Part shown: in pieces, positions 35,462 to 43,477 of the stretch
How the letters are laid out: each line of letters begins with the position of its first letter
How positions within the stretch are numbered: the first letter of the stretch is position 1
From: Succinispira mobilis DSM 6222
GTDB lineage: Bacteria; Bacillota; Negativicutes; Acidaminococcales; Succinispiraceae
Direction: 5' to 3'
Assembly: GCF_000384135.1 (NCBI RefSeq)
Contig: NZ_KB913028.1
Span: 430,351-494,350 of the forward strand
DNA: 64,000 nt
Program-made: the position numbers and the translations under genes
The notes under the pieces: model-generated
Seen by the model: only the letters and a program-made list of their open reading frames with translations
What the model was told of the DNA's origin: nothing
The model's database searches: none

Positions 35462-38176
35462 ATGGCAAGAAAGTTAGTGGACATTCTAGCAAAAGAGGGG
35501 ATTCCTTTACAACAACAAGTTGGTGGGGTTGCTCCTGATGAAATCGTGGATCGTGAGATACACAAAGAACCTACTCCTAGAGGTAAATATTTGAAAGACA
35601 TCTATTTGCAAACTCTTTCTTCAACCACTTGCGAATTTACTTATTGGTATAATCGCAAATACAAAGAAACCGAAGGGGATTTACCAGTAATTAGACGGGC
35701 AGAAGCTCTCAAAGCTGGATTTAGCAGACAATCTGTAGTTATATTCCCGAAAGAATTACTAGTTGGTGGTAAGGCGCCTTATTATCGTGGCTCTTTCCCA
35801 ATGCCTTGGTTATCAGAAGGGTTTTTCTTAGCTAAAGAAGATGAATTGTATCAAGCAGCTCTTTCAGCAGGTAAGGCAAGTGCGGATGAAGTTAGCGTAT
35901 TTGGTGCTGGGGGCGGTAACGTAACCAAAAGCTTTGGTAATGTAGTATCTATTTCTGGTAAATATGGGGTACGTAAAGATGAAGTGCCAGTAATGACCAG
36001 ATTAGCTAAAGAATGGTTTAATAAATCAGTTGATGATATTGGTCATAAATATGAACAAATGGTACCGGAATATGACATTAAAGAAAAAGTAATGCGTTCA
36101 GTAATTTGTATGTTTGACTCTGGTTATACCTTACCACAAGGCCGCGAAGTAATTAACTATTTCTTCCCACTAAACTATGGTTATGATGAACTTATTAAAA
36201 TGTGTGAAGAAGGTAAAAATGCTGTAGCCGGTCGGGCTGATGGCGATGGCGTTATTGGGATGGATAGATTATACTTCTACGAAGCTGCTCGCTTAGTATT
36301 TGAAGGTATCCAACAATGGCACTTAAACTATGTAACTGAAGCTAAACGTTTAGCCGGTATTACTAAAGATGAAAAACAAAAAGCGGAATATCTCGAAATC
36401 GCAGAAATTATGGAACATATTGCCCATAAACAACCAAGAAACTTCCGTGAAGCTTTGCAAATGATGTACCTAATTCATATTGGCGTACTTAATGAAGATG
36501 CAATTTCTGGGATGTCTCCAGGTCGGGTAGGCCAAGTATTATGGCCATGGTTTGAACAAGATATGGCTGCTGGCCGGATTACAGAAGAACAAGTTATTGA
36601 ATTGCTTGAATGTTATCGTGTAAAAATGACTTGTATCGACTGCTTTGCGTCTATGGGTGTTGTAGGTGGCGTACTTTCTTCTAATACTTTCAACAATTTA
36701 ACTATGGGTGGTTTGACTAAAGATGGTCAATCTGCTGCCAACCGCTTAGAAATGTTGATTATGGAAGCTTCGATTAGCTGTCAAACAACTAATCCAACTT
36801 TATCAGTAATGTATGATGAAAAAACTCCAGAAGAATTTATGATGAAAGCTATGGAATGCGAAAAAGCGGGCTTAGGGATGCCGGCCTTCATGAATAATCG
36901 CGGAGGTATGGAATTTTTGTTACAACAATATGGTCCAGAAGGAATGACAGTAGAAGAAGCAAGAGCAATTGCAATCGGTGGCTGTCTAGAAACTTCGCCA
37001 TGTTGCTGGAAAGAATTGACTTTAAACGGCAAAAAATACTGGATTCCTGGCGGCGCTGGTCAACCAACTTCTGTAGGCGTACACTTTATTGCTAATCCAA
37101 AAGTATTGGAAATGGTATTAACTAATGGTTATGACCACCGTACTGGCTTACAAATTTTACCAGCTCATAACAAAAAATTTGCAACATTTGAAGATCTTAA
37201 TGATCAATTTAAAGAATACTATGCAATTGTTATTGACTGTCTAGCAACTACCAATAACATTCAACATGATATTTGGCGCAAACAAAATATGGGTATTTTC
37301 AACTCCTCTTTGAAACCAGATTGTTTGGCTAAAGGACAACATATAGGCAACCTTGGCTATCGTTATAATGGGACTTTCAACGTAGAATCATGCGGTACGG
37401 CAAATCAAATTAATGCTCTAGCAGCCATTAAACACTTGGTATATGACACTAAAAAATATACTTTAGAGCAAATGATTGATGCAATCCAAAACAACTTTGG
37501 CTTTAAAACAGCCGCAGAAGTTGGTAGCTTCTCCTTGGCAGCCCAAGAAAAACGCGATAATGATAAAGGTGAATATGACCAAATCCATGCAGACTGCTTA
37601 AGAGCACCTAAACATGGTAATAATATCGAAATGGTTGATGAAATTTTGAAAGATTATGAAGCTTGGTTCTGTCAAGTTTGCCGTAACTATGAATCCTTAT
37701 ACGGTAAACCAATGTATGCTTGCCAAATTTCAGTATCTACGCATGGAGCACAAGGGGCTGTAACCTTAGCGGGTGCTGACGGTCGTCTCTATGGCACAAC
37801 CTTTGCTGATGGCTCAATGTCGGCTTACCCAGGTACAGACCTCCATGGTGCTTATGCGTTGTTTGAATCAGCTTGCTGTTGGGATCACAGTCAATCACAA
37901 AACTCACAAATGAACTTAAAATTACATCCAAATGCAGTAGCAGGGATTGAAGGTTCACGTAAATTGCTTGACTTGACTCGTTCTTATATGCGTCGTGGTG
38001 GTTACCACATCCAATATAATATCGTTGACTCCAAAGTATTGAAAGAAGCACAAGCAGATCCAGGTTCATACCGTGACTTGTTAGTACGGGTAGCTGGGTT
38101 CACTCAATACTGGGTAGAAATTGGTAAACCAATCCAAGATGAAATTATCTCTAGAACAGAGTATGAAGGGGTGTAA
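35462..38176 (+). CDS. hpdB: 4-Hydroxyphenylacetate decarboxylase, large (glycyl radical) subunit
   Basis: HpdB decarboxylates 4-hydroxyphenylacetate to p-cresol in tyrosine fermentation. The 904-residue length matches the Clostridium enzyme (about 900). The thiyl-radical cysteine is Cys508 in GGCLETS, the glycyl radical is Gly879 in RVAGFTQYW, and Glu510 follows the cysteine. From memory, the Clostridium active-site residues Ser344, Phe405, Cys503, Glu505, His536 and Glu637 all map here with a constant offset of five: Ser349, Phe410, Cys508, Glu510, His541 and Glu642. This pattern and the small subunit next door argue against the indoleacetate or phenylacetate decarboxylases. AGGAGG lies at 35445-35450. 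Confidence 0.95.
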   Translation: MARKLVDILAKEGIPLQQQVGGVAPDEIVDREIHKEPTPRGKYLKDIYLQTLSSTTCEFTYWYNRKYKETEGDLPVIRRAEALKAGFSRQSVVIFPKELLVGGKAPYYRGSFPMPWLSEGFFLAKEDELYQAALSAGKASADEVSVFGAGGGNVTKSFGNVVSISGKYGVRKDEVPVMTRLAKEWFNKSVDDIGHKYEQMVPEYDIKEKVMRSVICMFDSGYTLPQGREVINYFFPLNYGYDELIKMCEEGKNAVAGRADGDGVIGMDRLYFYEAARLVFEGIQQWHLNYVTEAKRLAGITKDEKQKAEYLEIAEIMEHIAHKQPRNFREALQMMYLIHIGVLNEDAISGMSPGRVGQVLWPWFEQDMAAGRITEEQVIELLECYRVKMTCIDCFASMGVVGGVLSSNTFNNLTMGGLTKDGQSAANRLEMLIMEASISCQTTNPTLSVMYDEKTPEEFMMKAMECEKAGLGMPAFMNNRGGMEFLLQQYGPEGMTVEEARAIAIGGCLETSPCCWKELTLNGKKYWIPGGAGQPTSVGVHFIANPKVLEMVLTNGYDHRTGLQILPAHNKKFATFEDLNDQFKEYYAIVIDCLATTNNIQHDIWRKQNMGIFNSSLKPDCLAKGQHIGNLGYRYNGTFNVESCGTANQINALAAIKHLVYDTKKYTLEQMIDAIQNNFGFKTAAEVGSFSLAAQEKRDNDKGEYDQIHADCLRAPKHGNNIEMVDEILKDYEAWFCQVCRNYESLYGKPMYACQISVSTHGAQGAVTLAGADGRLYGTTFADGSMSAYPGTDLHGAYALFESACCWDHSQSQNSQMNLKLHPNAVAGIEGSRKLLDLTRSYMRRGGYHIQYNIVDSKVLKEAQADPGSYRDLLVRVAGFTQYWVEIGKPIQDEIISRTEYEGV

Positions 38177-38182
38177 GCGAAG

Positions 38183-38452
38183 ATGATGAACGAAAAATAT
38201 AATCACTTAGACTGTGTGAATTTCACACCAATAGATGTAGCTAAAGGTTTTTGCAATGCACATCATGCGCAAATTATGTTAATTGATAGTGATACTTGCC
38301 CAATGTTTGAAGCTAAACAAAAATGCAAATTTTGCTCTAACTTAGCAGATATTGATGAAAAAGGCATGGGTACTTGCCAAGGTTATGCGAAAAAGGATTG
38401 GGCTTATGCAGAAATGGCAGCGCCATTTTGTGAAAAATTCTCTAAAAAATAG
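38183..38452 (+). CDS. hpdC: 4-Hydroxyphenylacetate decarboxylase, small iron-sulfur subunit
   Basis: This is an 89-residue protein that pairs with HpdB and is thought to stabilise and tune the glycyl radical complex. It has the two cluster sets expected of the family: His8, Cys11, Cys24, Cys39 for the first [4Fe-4S] cluster and Cys48, Cys51, Cys65, Cys83 for the second. The spacing matches Clostridium HpdC as I recall it. It starts 6 bp after hpdB, with ATG-ATG giving two possible starts. A strong terminator follows. This subunit is what sets the 4-hydroxyphenylacetate enzyme apart from other aryl-acetate decarboxylases. Confidence 0.95.
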   Translation: MMNEKYNHLDCVNFTPIDVAKGFCNAHHAQIMLIDSDTCPMFEAKQKCKFCSNLADIDEKGMGTCQGYAKKDWAYAEMAAPFCEKFSKK

Positions 38453-38463
38453 CATTTAACAAT

Positions 38464-38497
38464 AAAAAAGCGGGTGTATTTATGCACCTGCTTTTTT
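38464..38497 (+). terminator. Intrinsic terminator after hpdC
   Basis: AAAAAAGCGGGTG pairs with CACCTGCTTTTTT (one G-T pair) around a short loop; the T-run is part of the stem. Confidence 0.9.
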
Positions 38498-38650
38498 AAA
38501 AAGCAAATTATGGGAAAAAACTAATTATTTGCACTAGATAGGAGCGCTTCAGAGTTGAATTGTGCGAATATGGTTTTTAACTAAAAACTACAGGCATAAA
38601 GGTAAGTATTTGGATTTTCAAGAATTTTAAATATATAGAGGTGAAATGTA

Positions 38651-39964
38651 ATGGATGAGAAAAAAGCCAAGAGCATGTCTTATTCCGTAATTGCTGCCGC
38701 ATGGCTCGCAGTATTTTGCTTGTTTGGCTATCGAGCTACGTTTGCAATTTTATCAGGGCCGATGTCGAAAACTATGGGTTGGACAGGGGCTGAAGTATCT
38801 TTAGGCTACTCCTTGATGATGACTGTGTATGCAATTACCGCTTTTTTCAGTGGCATGATCTTAGATAAATGGGGTACGAAGCCGGTATATGCAATAGCTT
38901 CGGTATTTTGCATGTTGGGCTTTTATTTAACCGCCCGTGTAGATAATTTAATGATGTATTATGCTTGCTATGCAATTTTTGCTGGTATTGGTACAGGGAT
39001 GTTGTGGGTATCTTCGACTATTTCTGTAAGAAAATGGTTTGTGGGTAGTTATTATGCCAAAATGTGGGGTATTGCGTTTGCCGGTGCACCAATGGCACAA
39101 GTTCTTTTGAGCTTAGGCGTAAAACCAATGTTGGTGCAAAATGCCGCGCAATGGCGTGATGCCATGAATTATTTGGGCTGGCTATCTTTAGTAGCGCTAT
39201 TAGTAGCGGCAATGTTGGCTAAGAAAAATCCAGAGCAATATGGAATTCAAGCTTTTGGTAGTCCGCCAGCAGGAGCAGGTGGTGCCGCAGCACCGAAAGA
39301 ATATGTTTGGAATATTAGTCAGGCTTTTGGTACTTTCCCAATTTGGGCAGCAATTATCGCCTTTTTAACTAGTATGGTTGCCGAGTTCTTGATTTGGACA
39401 CAAGTTGTACGCTATTGGACAATGGACTTAAAAATGTCTTTGGATTTAGCAACTAATTTGTATGTAGTAATTGGGATTGCCGGAATTTTCACTATGCCAC
39501 TTATGGGCGTAATTTCCGATAAATTAGTTGGCAAGTTGCAAAATGAGGTAAAAGCTCGGAAAACGATGTTGATTTTTGCGCCACTTGTAGGTGTGGCGGC
39601 TTGTGTTTTGTTGTTAACCATGGGACCTTCTTCGGTAGTATTAGGGGGCGTGATTTGTATTTTATTTGCCACTTACTGGGCGATTGAACCAGGGGGCGTA
39701 GTTGGTTATACTGGGGCAATTTATGGTCGGGTAAGTTTAGGTAAAATTTGGGGTTTGGCGACTTTAATTGTTATGGGAATTGGGCCAGCTCTAGGTAGTT
39801 TTATGGGTGGTTATTTGGCAGATAGCACTGGTAACTTTTCTGCTTCAATTAAATTTGCGATGGTAGCTTTTGCAATTTCAGCGGTAGTAGCTTTTCTAAT
39901 GCCGCTAACTGTTAAAGTTCCCGAAGAAAAACCTGTAGAAGTTGGGCAAGCTCAACTTAGATAA
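38651..39964 (+). CDS. MFS transporter, probable aromatic acid transporter of the hpd locus
   Basis: The 437-residue protein has twelve membrane segments and a central loop near 200-220 rich in Gly and Ala. LDKWGTKPVYAIASVF near residue 75 is the MFS loop 2-3 motif. It resembles the OFA/monocarboxylate branch. It lies 198 bp after hpdC behind a terminator, with GAGGTG as ribosome binding site. MFS genes also lie next to related aryl-acetate decarboxylases, so uptake of 4-hydroxyphenylacetate is the likely role. That is inference from position. Confidence 0.82.
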   Translation: MDEKKAKSMSYSVIAAAWLAVFCLFGYRATFAILSGPMSKTMGWTGAEVSLGYSLMMTVYAITAFFSGMILDKWGTKPVYAIASVFCMLGFYLTARVDNLMMYYACYAIFAGIGTGMLWVSSTISVRKWFVGSYYAKMWGIAFAGAPMAQVLLSLGVKPMLVQNAAQWRDAMNYLGWLSLVALLVAAMLAKKNPEQYGIQAFGSPPAGAGGAAAPKEYVWNISQAFGTFPIWAAIIAFLTSMVAEFLIWTQVVRYWTMDLKMSLDLATNLYVVIGIAGIFTMPLMGVISDKLVGKLQNEVKARKTMLIFAPLVGVAACVLLLTMGPSSVVLGGVICILFATYWAIEPGGVVGYTGAIYGRVSLGKIWGLATLIVMGIGPALGSFMGGYLADSTGNFSASIKFAMVAFAISAVVAFLMPLTVKVPEEKPVEVGQAQLR

Positions 39965-40020
39965 AATGAGCATAAAGTAGAGTACAGTTAGACTGATAAA
40001 TGCAGTTAGTAGATTAAATG

Positions 40021-40035
40021 AAATACTGAGTATTT
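40021..40035. repeat. 7-bp inverted repeat with 1-base centre
   Basis: AAATACT-G-AGTATTT at 40021-40035, just upstream of the structured RNA candidate. It may be a regulator site; no other support. Confidence 0.35.
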
Positions 40036-40039
40036 ATAG

Positions 40040-40123
40040 TGCGTAGCTAAAAATATAAATCTGTAAGCGTGTTTTTCGCTGCTCTTGTTTGCAAAAGAGA
40101 ACTAGGGGCTACGCAGCAGATTT
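40040..40123 (+). ncRNA. Candidate H-type pseudoknot RNA
   Basis: Two long complements interleave: TGCGTAGC (40040-40047) with GCTACGCA (40108-40115), and AAATCTG (40057-40063) with CAGATTT (40117-40123). Between them are two small hairpins, AGCG/CGCT (40066-40080) and CTCTT/AAGAG (40082-40099). The order a-b-a'-b' is a pseudoknot, with the 3' halves nearly touching. I do not recognise a known riboswitch or ribozyme. It is followed 44 bases later by a short ORF. No promoter was identified. Confidence 0.4.
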
Positions 40124-40166
40124 TGTAGACCGATATAAGTAAGGCGGAAACTAAGGAGATAGACTA

Positions 40167-40229
40167 ATGGATATTTTGACTTTGACTTATAAAGTGCTTG
40201 AAGTTCTAGATGGTTTATATAGCTATTGA
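40167..40229 (+). CDS. Possible 20-residue small protein or leader peptide
   Basis: ATG 40167 opens a 20-codon frame (MDILTLTYKVLEVLDGLYSY) ending at TGA 40227-40229. The ribosome binding site AAGGAG lies 7 bases upstream, as good as that of real genes here. It follows the pseudoknot candidate. No function is recognised. It could also be a chance ORF. Confidence 0.35.
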   Translation: MDILTLTYKVLEVLDGLYSY

Positions 40230-40315
40230 CTGGTTTTTGCCTAGGAATTTTTAAAACCACAAGTTTGGAGAACACGACTCTAGAACTTAATATTTAGGAT
40301 AAGATAATTTAAAAA

Positions 40316-40352
40316 GCTAAGTGTTAAACTGGTTAGCTTAACACTTAGCTCC
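40316..40352 (-). terminator. Intrinsic terminator of the HesB-like gene
   Basis: A perfect 13-bp stem, AGCTAAGTGTTAA and TTAACACTTAGCT. On the minus strand it is followed by TTTTTAAATT. It is 47 bp past the stop of the minus-strand gene. Confidence 0.8.
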
Positions 40353-40398
40353 TAAAAATTTAGTTTGGCTATGTTAGATGGTTAGGGTGGTGATTAGA

Positions 40399-40734
40399 TT
40401 AACGTTTGTTATTTACTAAAATCTTTTTTAAAACCAAGCCGGTGAATAAAAAGCCGGATTCGAAGGCAATAAGACCCTCGTTAGCGTCGGCATATTTATA
40501 AACCGATTCGTGCACGTACAGACAAACATCACCATTTTGTTGACAGTCGAATTCTTCGAGGTTTTCCGTAGGTGCTCCGAGTTCAGCATCGGCGGTGAGG
40601 TTGATTTTGACAGTTCCTGCTCCTTGGTGGATGTGGGTGTTAATATAGAGCCGAGCGGCACCTTTGCCCCGCGCGGCAATGTATTTACGAGCCTTGTCAG
40701 TTATGCTAAAAGAAAAGTTTCTTTCGAGTAACAT
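40399..40734 (-). CDS. HesB/IscA-like fold protein lacking the cluster cysteines
   Basis: This 111-residue protein begins with FSITDKARKYIAARG and continues with INLTADAELG, NGDVCLYVHESVYKYAD and IAFESGFLFTGLVLKK, a segment order that matches A-type iron-sulfur carriers (HesB/IscA). The three cysteines that bind the cluster in IscA are not present; the only two cysteines are in DCQQNGDVC and do not occupy those places. The function is unknown. ATG 40734 has GAGGAG upstream; a start seven codons earlier overlaps that site. It is a single-gene unit with promoter and terminator. Confidence 0.55.
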   Translation of the reverse strand: MLLERNFSFSITDKARKYIAARGKGAARLYINTHIHQGAGTVKINLTADAELGAPTENLEEFDCQQNGDVCLYVHESVYKYADANEGLIAFESGFLFTGLVLKKILVNNKR

Positions 40735-40775
40735 GGGAACATCTCCTCTCATCATCTTAATAAGTTGTTGAGAAA

Positions 40776-40804
40776 ATTATAACATAAACAAGAAAACAAC
40801 ACAA
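40776..40804 (-). promoter_or_regulatory. Sigma-A promoter of the HesB-like gene
   Basis: On the minus strand, TTGTGT (40804-40799), a 17-base spacer ending in TG-T, consensus TATAAT (40781-40776). Confidence 0.75.
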
Positions 40805-40860
40805 ATTTTTATTATAACATATTTGTGAAAAAATAAAAAGAAGAAAGTGGGGAGCCTATC

Positions 40861-41538
40861 TTGGGAAAACAAATAAAAATTTTGCTGATTGCAGATAGCT
40901 ATGCTTTACCACGTTTAGCGGTAAAATCCGCGCAGGTAGAATTGAAATATTTACAAACTTATCCCGAACAGTTGCGCCGCAATTTACATAACAACCTAAA
41001 CACAGATATTGTTCTACTAACCTTGGCGGAACACGCTCAAGTTACAACTTGTTTGCAAGTTGATATGCCGATGCAAGTGCGGTTTTTAGAACCTGATTAT
41101 ATTGTTATTCAATTAGGCTTGGCAGATTTGTGGCCGGCTACAGTTAAGAGGGGGGCGCCACGATATCCTTTTTTACAAGGCTGTGATCCATGGGTAAATT
41201 TAGCGGAATATCGTGCCAATATCAAAAATTTTGTCGCGTATTGTCGCCGAGAAAATTCTGCTGTACAAGTGATTTTAATAAATATTCCGTGGGTGTCGGA
41301 AAATCAGTATTGGCGTAATCCAGAGGCTTATGAGCGTACACAAACCTATAATAATTGTTTACAAGAACTGTCTGAACAACTAAAAACAATTTTATTAGAT
41401 TGGTATAATCTTAGCAAACAGTTGGGAGAACAGATTTTGGGTAGCGATGGGCTGCATCTTAATGTAGTTGGTAGCAGCTTGCTAGGTTCTGAGTTAGCAA
41501 ATAAAATTATACAGCAAGTAGGTGAGAGTGATGGATGA
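40861..41538 (+). CDS. SGNH-family hydrolase
   Basis: The 225-residue protein shows SGNH hydrolase blocks: IADSYALPRL with the likely Ser nucleophile near residue 12, IQLGLADLWP near 85 where the usual GxND Asn is Ala, and SDGLHLNVVG near 195 with the Asp-x-x-His dyad. There is no signal peptide, so it is probably cytoplasmic. The enzyme may be a deacylase or esterase on a glycan or small molecule. It starts at TTG behind GGGGAG. The next gene starts inside its last codons, so it is coupled to the DUF4125 genes. Confidence 0.75.
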   Translation: MGKQIKILLIADSYALPRLAVKSAQVELKYLQTYPEQLRRNLHNNLNTDIVLLTLAEHAQVTTCLQVDMPMQVRFLEPDYIVIQLGLADLWPATVKRGAPRYPFLQGCDPWVNLAEYRANIKNFVAYCRRENSAVQVILINIPWVSENQYWRNPEAYERTQTYNNCLQELSEQLKTILLDWYNLSKQLGEQILGSDGLHLNVVGSSLLGSELANKIIQQVGESDG

Positions 41539-42094
41539 GCGGGAAACACTAATTAAGGCGATAGTTGTCTTGGAAGAGGAAATGTTTGTGCAAGTAAATG
41601 CCGCTAAACAAGAACCGGCCTGGTGCCAGCAGGCATTGGCGACATTTAGGTGTATGCGCAATATGAGCCACAGTGTTTTAAGTGCGGAAACCTTACGTTC
41701 CTATTTGCAAGATTTACAGCGTGCCAAACTGGAAGGCCGAAATTTGATTTTAGAGAAATATGCGCGGATGGATAATCTTTGGCCACAAGTGACTCCACAT
41801 CAGTATTTAGATTTTATTGCGGTTACCGAAAATACTTGGTTACAAGATTTGAAAGCGGAATTTCCTAATTTGTTGGGACAACAGGATCGTTTTTTGAACT
41901 ATGCGATAAGTGAGTGGTCAACCTATTCCGCGCAAACTTTGGAGTTGTATTATCAAGATTTGTTAATGGCTCAATTAGCCGGGATAAATTTAGTTAAAAA
42001 GCGTTATGAAAATTTATATAAGAGATTAGGTTTTGCAAATTTGAAAGAAGTGGAAAAATTAGCTAAGAAAAAACTCGCAATTCTAGAAGTTTAG
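41531..42094 (+). CDS. DUF4125 family protein (copy 1)
   Basis: This 187-residue protein matches DUF4125 in its opening LIKAIVVLEEEMF, then LRSYLQDLQRAKLEGRNLILEKYARM. A second, weaker repeat of the same pattern follows: TLELYYQDLLMAQLAGINLVKKRYENL near residue 140. The family is predicted helical, of unknown function. ATG 41531 overlaps the SGNH stop. Copy 2 follows after 51 bp. I have no functional clue beyond the pairing with an SGNH hydrolase. Confidence 0.75.
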   Translation: MDERETLIKAIVVLEEEMFVQVNAAKQEPAWCQQALATFRCMRNMSHSVLSAETLRSYLQDLQRAKLEGRNLILEKYARMDNLWPQVTPHQYLDFIAVTENTWLQDLKAEFPNLLGQQDRFLNYAISEWSTYSAQTLELYYQDLLMAQLAGINLVKKRYENLYKRLGFANLKEVEKLAKKKLAILEV

Positions 42095-42145
42095 AAGGTG
42101 AATGATAAGAATTTGCTCAAAAAAATAAAAATATGGAGGGTGGAT

Positions 42146-42682
42146 ATGAATAAAAAAGATCTTTTAACCGAAATAGTAGCAAAAGAAACGAAACTATTAC
42201 AGGCTTTGCATACGGCAGAACCAGTACCAGCCAACACCTTGCCAGCGTTTAAAAGAATGCGTCAGATGACTTATGTTGTGCTTAGTGAGCAAACTTTACA
42301 GAGTTGGCTAAATGATTTGCAAATAGCCGAACGTTATGGGCGCAATCCGCTAATGGAAAAATATGCTTTGATTGCTGGGCAGATAGCACCACTTAAAGAA
42401 AATCCCTTGATTGGGAAAATTGTAGAACAAGAAATGCAATGGATGGATGCTTTGAGTAAAAATTACCCGAAATTAATTAAGCGCGAAGCTCAAACAGTAG
42501 AGCTTTTCGAAAAATATGCACAGTCGGAGTTGCAAAGTTGGTCCGATGCCTCTATTGAACTTTATTGGCAGGATGTGCAGTGTGGGGCTGCAAAACAAGA
42601 AAATTTTGCGCAACTGCGCTATGAATGGTTAGCAAAAAGTTTAGGCAAGAGCTGTTTACAAGAGCTGGAAGACAGTCTCTAA
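42146..42682 (+). CDS. DUF4125 family protein (copy 2)
   Basis: A 178-residue paralogue of the preceding gene, with LLTEIVAKETKLLQAL, LQSWLNDLQIAERYGRNPLMEKYA and SIELYWQDVQCG at matching places. ATG 42146 has GGAGGGTGG upstream; an earlier in-frame ATG at 42098 has none. A tandem duplication is the simple explanation, with clear divergence since. A strong terminator follows, so SGNH plus the two DUF4125 genes form one unit. Confidence 0.75.
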   Translation: MNKKDLLTEIVAKETKLLQALHTAEPVPANTLPAFKRMRQMTYVVLSEQTLQSWLNDLQIAERYGRNPLMEKYALIAGQIAPLKENPLIGKIVEQEMQWMDALSKNYPKLIKREAQTVELFEKYAQSELQSWSDASIELYWQDVQCGAAKQENFAQLRYEWLAKSLGKSCLQELEDSL

Positions 42683-42714
42683 CCTTTACATATATTATTT
42701 TCTCCTCTTTTTTT

Positions 42715-42756
42715 AGTAAGCTTGCTTAGAATTATTCTGAGCAAGCTTACTTTTTT
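42715..42756 (+). terminator. Intrinsic terminator after the DUF4125 pair
   Basis: AGTAAGCTTGCT (42715-42726) with AGCAAGCTTACT (42740-42751), an inner stem, then TTTTTT. Confidence 0.9.
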
Positions 42757-42984
42757 ATAGATATATTTTGTAGGTATGCCTTCTACAAATAAACTGATTT
42801 TTTCTAACTACTAAACTGAAAATATTAGGTTGAAATTAAGATGAAATAGTAATATTTACCTGCTTTTGATAATTAAGAGGTCGTTAATTCGATTTTGTTG
42901 TGAGATACTAGCTTGAAAATGGTTAAGGAGAATAAAAGGTTATTTAGAAAAATTGTAAATTTTTTGTGTCGTGGCGTTTTTTAC
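42757..42984. other. Intergenic stretch upstream of the ctsR promoter
   Basis: About 230 bases without a gene. A 7-bp inverted repeat TTTGTAG / CTACAAA occurs near 42768-42790. Nothing else recognised. Confidence 0.4.
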
Positions 42985-43013
42985 TTGTGAAAAGTCAAAA
43001 AGTCAAATATAAT
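42985..43013 (+). promoter_or_regulatory. Sigma-A promoter of the ctsR operon
   Basis: TTGTGA (42985-42990), a 17-base spacer, consensus TATAAT (43008-43013). The GTCAAA repeats lie inside the spacer. Confidence 0.85.
42993..43007 (+). promoter_or_regulatory. CtsR-like operator (direct GTCAAA repeats)
   Basis: AGTCAAA at 42993-42999 and again at 43001-43007, spaced 8 bases start to start. The known CtsR box is GGTCAAA-N3-GGTCAAA with a 10-base period, so this is a compact variant. It sits between -35 and -10, as expected for repression of the operon by CtsR. Confidence 0.6.
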
Positions 43014-43043
43014 ATAAGCAGCGAACTGATAGGAGGGGTGAAG

Positions 43044-43472
43044 TTGGGGAGAAAAATAGCTGATATTATTGAAGAGTTTATTTTATGTCAGTTAGCGGCT
43101 GCCGAACACGAAGATATTTTGCTAAGTCGTAATCAGTTAGCACAACAGTTAAAATGCGCACCATCGCAGATCAGTTATGTATTGCAAAGTCGCTTTACGG
43201 CGGCTAAAGGTTTTTGTTTGCAATCTAGACGGGGTTCGGGTGGCTTTGTGAAAATTTCACGGCAAAATAGTGAATTAGCCGAAGACTTGCAGCTGGAACA
43301 AGAAGCTTTGAAAAAGATATTACAGGAGTTGTTAGTTGCCGAAGAATTAAGCGAATGTCAAATACACGTGTTGCGGGCACTACAAGACCTATTAAAGCAA
43401 GAAACATGTAGTAAGGCACAGTTAGATTGGGTAAAAGGAGCTCTTGTGCATATAGTAAAATTATCGGGGTGA
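43044..43472 (+). CDS. ctsR: CtsR heat-shock transcriptional repressor
   Basis: CtsR represses clp genes until stress. The 142-residue protein opens with KIADIIEEFILCQL, has the winged helix part LSRNQLAQQLKCAPSQISYV and the DNA-contacting wing SRRGSGGFVKI, which is the RRGGGG motif of the family. I chose TTG 43044 because AGGAGGGG ends about 7 bases before it and the protein then matches the family start; longer GTG starts overlap the ribosome site. It heads ctsR-mcsA-mcsB-clpC-radA. The promoter overlaps a CtsR-like operator, which fits autoregulation. Confidence 0.9.
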   Translation: MGRKIADIIEEFILCQLAAAEHEDILLSRNQLAQQLKCAPSQISYVLQSRFTAAKGFCLQSRRGSGGFVKISRQNSELAEDLQLEQEALKKILQELLVAEELSECQIHVLRALQDLLKQETCSKAQLDWVKGALVHIVKLSG

Positions 43473-43477
43473 TAAAA

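Noticed and set aside
35462-38176. Indoleacetate or phenylacetate decarboxylase as identity of the glycyl radical enzyme
   Set aside because: The hpdC small subunit with its eight ligands is present and all remembered HpdB active-site residues are kept at a fixed offset.
38609-38637. A TTGGAT / TATATA promoter-like pair before the MFS gene
   Set aside because: The -10 would lie directly against the ribosome site, leaving no room for a leader, so I did not call it.
42768-42790. A 7-bp inverted repeat TTTGTAG / CTACAAA upstream of ctsR as an operator
   Set aside because: It is about 200 bp from the ctsR promoter, short and AT-rich, and could be chance.
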